Shown here: piece after piece, positions 43,490-43,890 of the stretch | How the letters are laid out: each line of letters begins with the position of its first letter | How positions within the stretch are numbered: position 1 is the first letter of the stretch | Source of the DNA: Hoylesella timonensis S9-PR14 | GTDB lineage: Bacteria; Bacteroidota; Bacteroidia; Bacteroidales; Bacteroidaceae | Reading direction: 5' to 3' | Assembly (NCBI RefSeq): GCF_000762405.1 | Contig: NZ_JRPQ01000068.1 | Coordinates: forward strand, 1-43,890 | Length of the DNA: 43,890 nt | The notes under the pieces: generated by a model | Database searches by the model: none | Told to the model about the DNA's origin: nothing | Seen by the model: the letters and a program-made list of their open reading frames with translations, nothing else | Made by a program: the position numbers and the translations under genes

Positions 43490-43890
43490 GCAGTTGAAAT
43501 TAATAGTGATAGTATAATTGATTTAGATTTCTCTTTTTGCCATGCAAAGATAATTAGCGTAGCTTATATTTTTAGCATAAGTGGGTAAAAATAGATACGG
43601 TTCTTGTTCTTTTCATAGTTTTGTAATCTATTCGTGATAAATGAGTTGCTTGTATTTCTCTTTTATTGTTGAAAACTTCTTATTAGATTTTAAGACCTTC
43701 GGTTCAATGTTGCGAAATTAGTACTTTTCTATTGAAGGTAGATACGTATTTGCGTATTTTAATATTGAAAATGCGCAAATACATCAAATAACACATGGCT
43801 CTTTCATTAAAGGCTGGTTCTATGAATTACCGCCGCACATAGTCATTAAATGTTTATGAAATACGTTTTGTTATCTTTTGGCTTCTTTTT
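43490..43890. other. Upstream control region of the phosphatase locus
   Basis: The 401 bases hold no gene. A minus-strand -7 element (TATCTTTG, 43552-43545) fits the Bacteroidetes promoter and would give a leader of about 50 bases, but no -33 TTTG lies 19-21 bases upstream of it, so it may need an activator. A long hairpin lies at 43746-43782. The rest is AT-rich and I see nothing definable in it. Confidence 0.5.
43746..43782. repeat. 15-bp inverted repeat with GTATTTGCG arms
   Basis: GTATTTGCGTATTTT pairs with AAAATGCGCAAATAC (one G-U or mismatch position) around a seven-base loop, about 195 bases upstream of the SusC promoter element. It shares the GTATTTGCG core with the repeats at 65-124 and 25480-25520. 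It may be another member of that palindromic group, an operator or a terminator of a gene beyond the window. Confidence 0.45.

Noticed and set aside
1..43890. CRISPR arrays, tRNA or rRNA genes, insertion sequences, prophage genes
   Set aside because: No regularly spaced repeats, tRNA cloverleaf, transposase, integrase or phage structural gene could be found by reading both strands.

Overview
The window looks like a chromosomal segment from a Bacteroidales bacterium, most likely of the Prevotella type. Three lines of evidence support this: two SusC/SusD pairs, promoters of the Bacteroidetes form (TTG, about 20 bp, then TAnnTTTG), and four unrelated exported proteins that end in the same short tail (YDLxGRxL...GVYIxxGKK), the kind used for type IX secretion. 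I see no rRNA, tRNA, CRISPR array, transposase or phage gene.

Layout. 1-866 is non-coding and holds an extended palindrome and a compact promoter-to-terminator unit that looks like a small RNA. 867-3009 has a YitT-family membrane gene broken by a one-base deletion, then an OprO/P-like porin. 3194-12075 (+) is a tight operon: zinc metalloprotease, SusC, SusD and a secreted beta-propeller, which suggests protein or peptide harvesting. 12391-14172 (+) encodes a membrane-anchored MutS-like ATPase. 14370-23618 (-) is a receptor-lipoprotein operon led by a TonB receptor with ZnuD-like plug sequence, followed by four surface-type lipoproteins (two of them paralogous) and a BspA-like leucine-rich-repeat protein; metal uptake is the best guess.

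23968-31639 (+) has a FucP-type sugar permease, a two-domain secreted protein with no catalytic domain, and a large secreted clan GH-D-like glycosidase wrapped in the same two outer domains. 31741-43489 (-) converges on it and is an unusual polysaccharide utilisation locus: SusC, SusD, an endonuclease/exonuclease/phosphatase (EEP) hydrolase, a small lipoprotein, a PhoA-type alkaline phosphatase, a trehalase/GH63-like glycosidase, a ROK sugar kinase and a calcineurin-like phosphoesterase with a PA14 domain. Three exported phosphohydrolases of three unrelated folds sit with two glycosidases, a hexose permease and a sugar kinase. This points to a phosphate-bearing glycan or glycoconjugate as the substrate, and it is the best candidate in the window for an undescribed system.

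Strong hairpins lie inside the two sugar transcription units (27219-27244 and 36995-37037), each separating a binding or import part from the enzymes. They could set the ratio of binding proteins to enzymes. No dedicated regulator (hybrid two-component system, anti-sigma/ECF pair, SusR-like or AraC-like) is present in the window. Functions are inferred by reading motifs; no database search was run.
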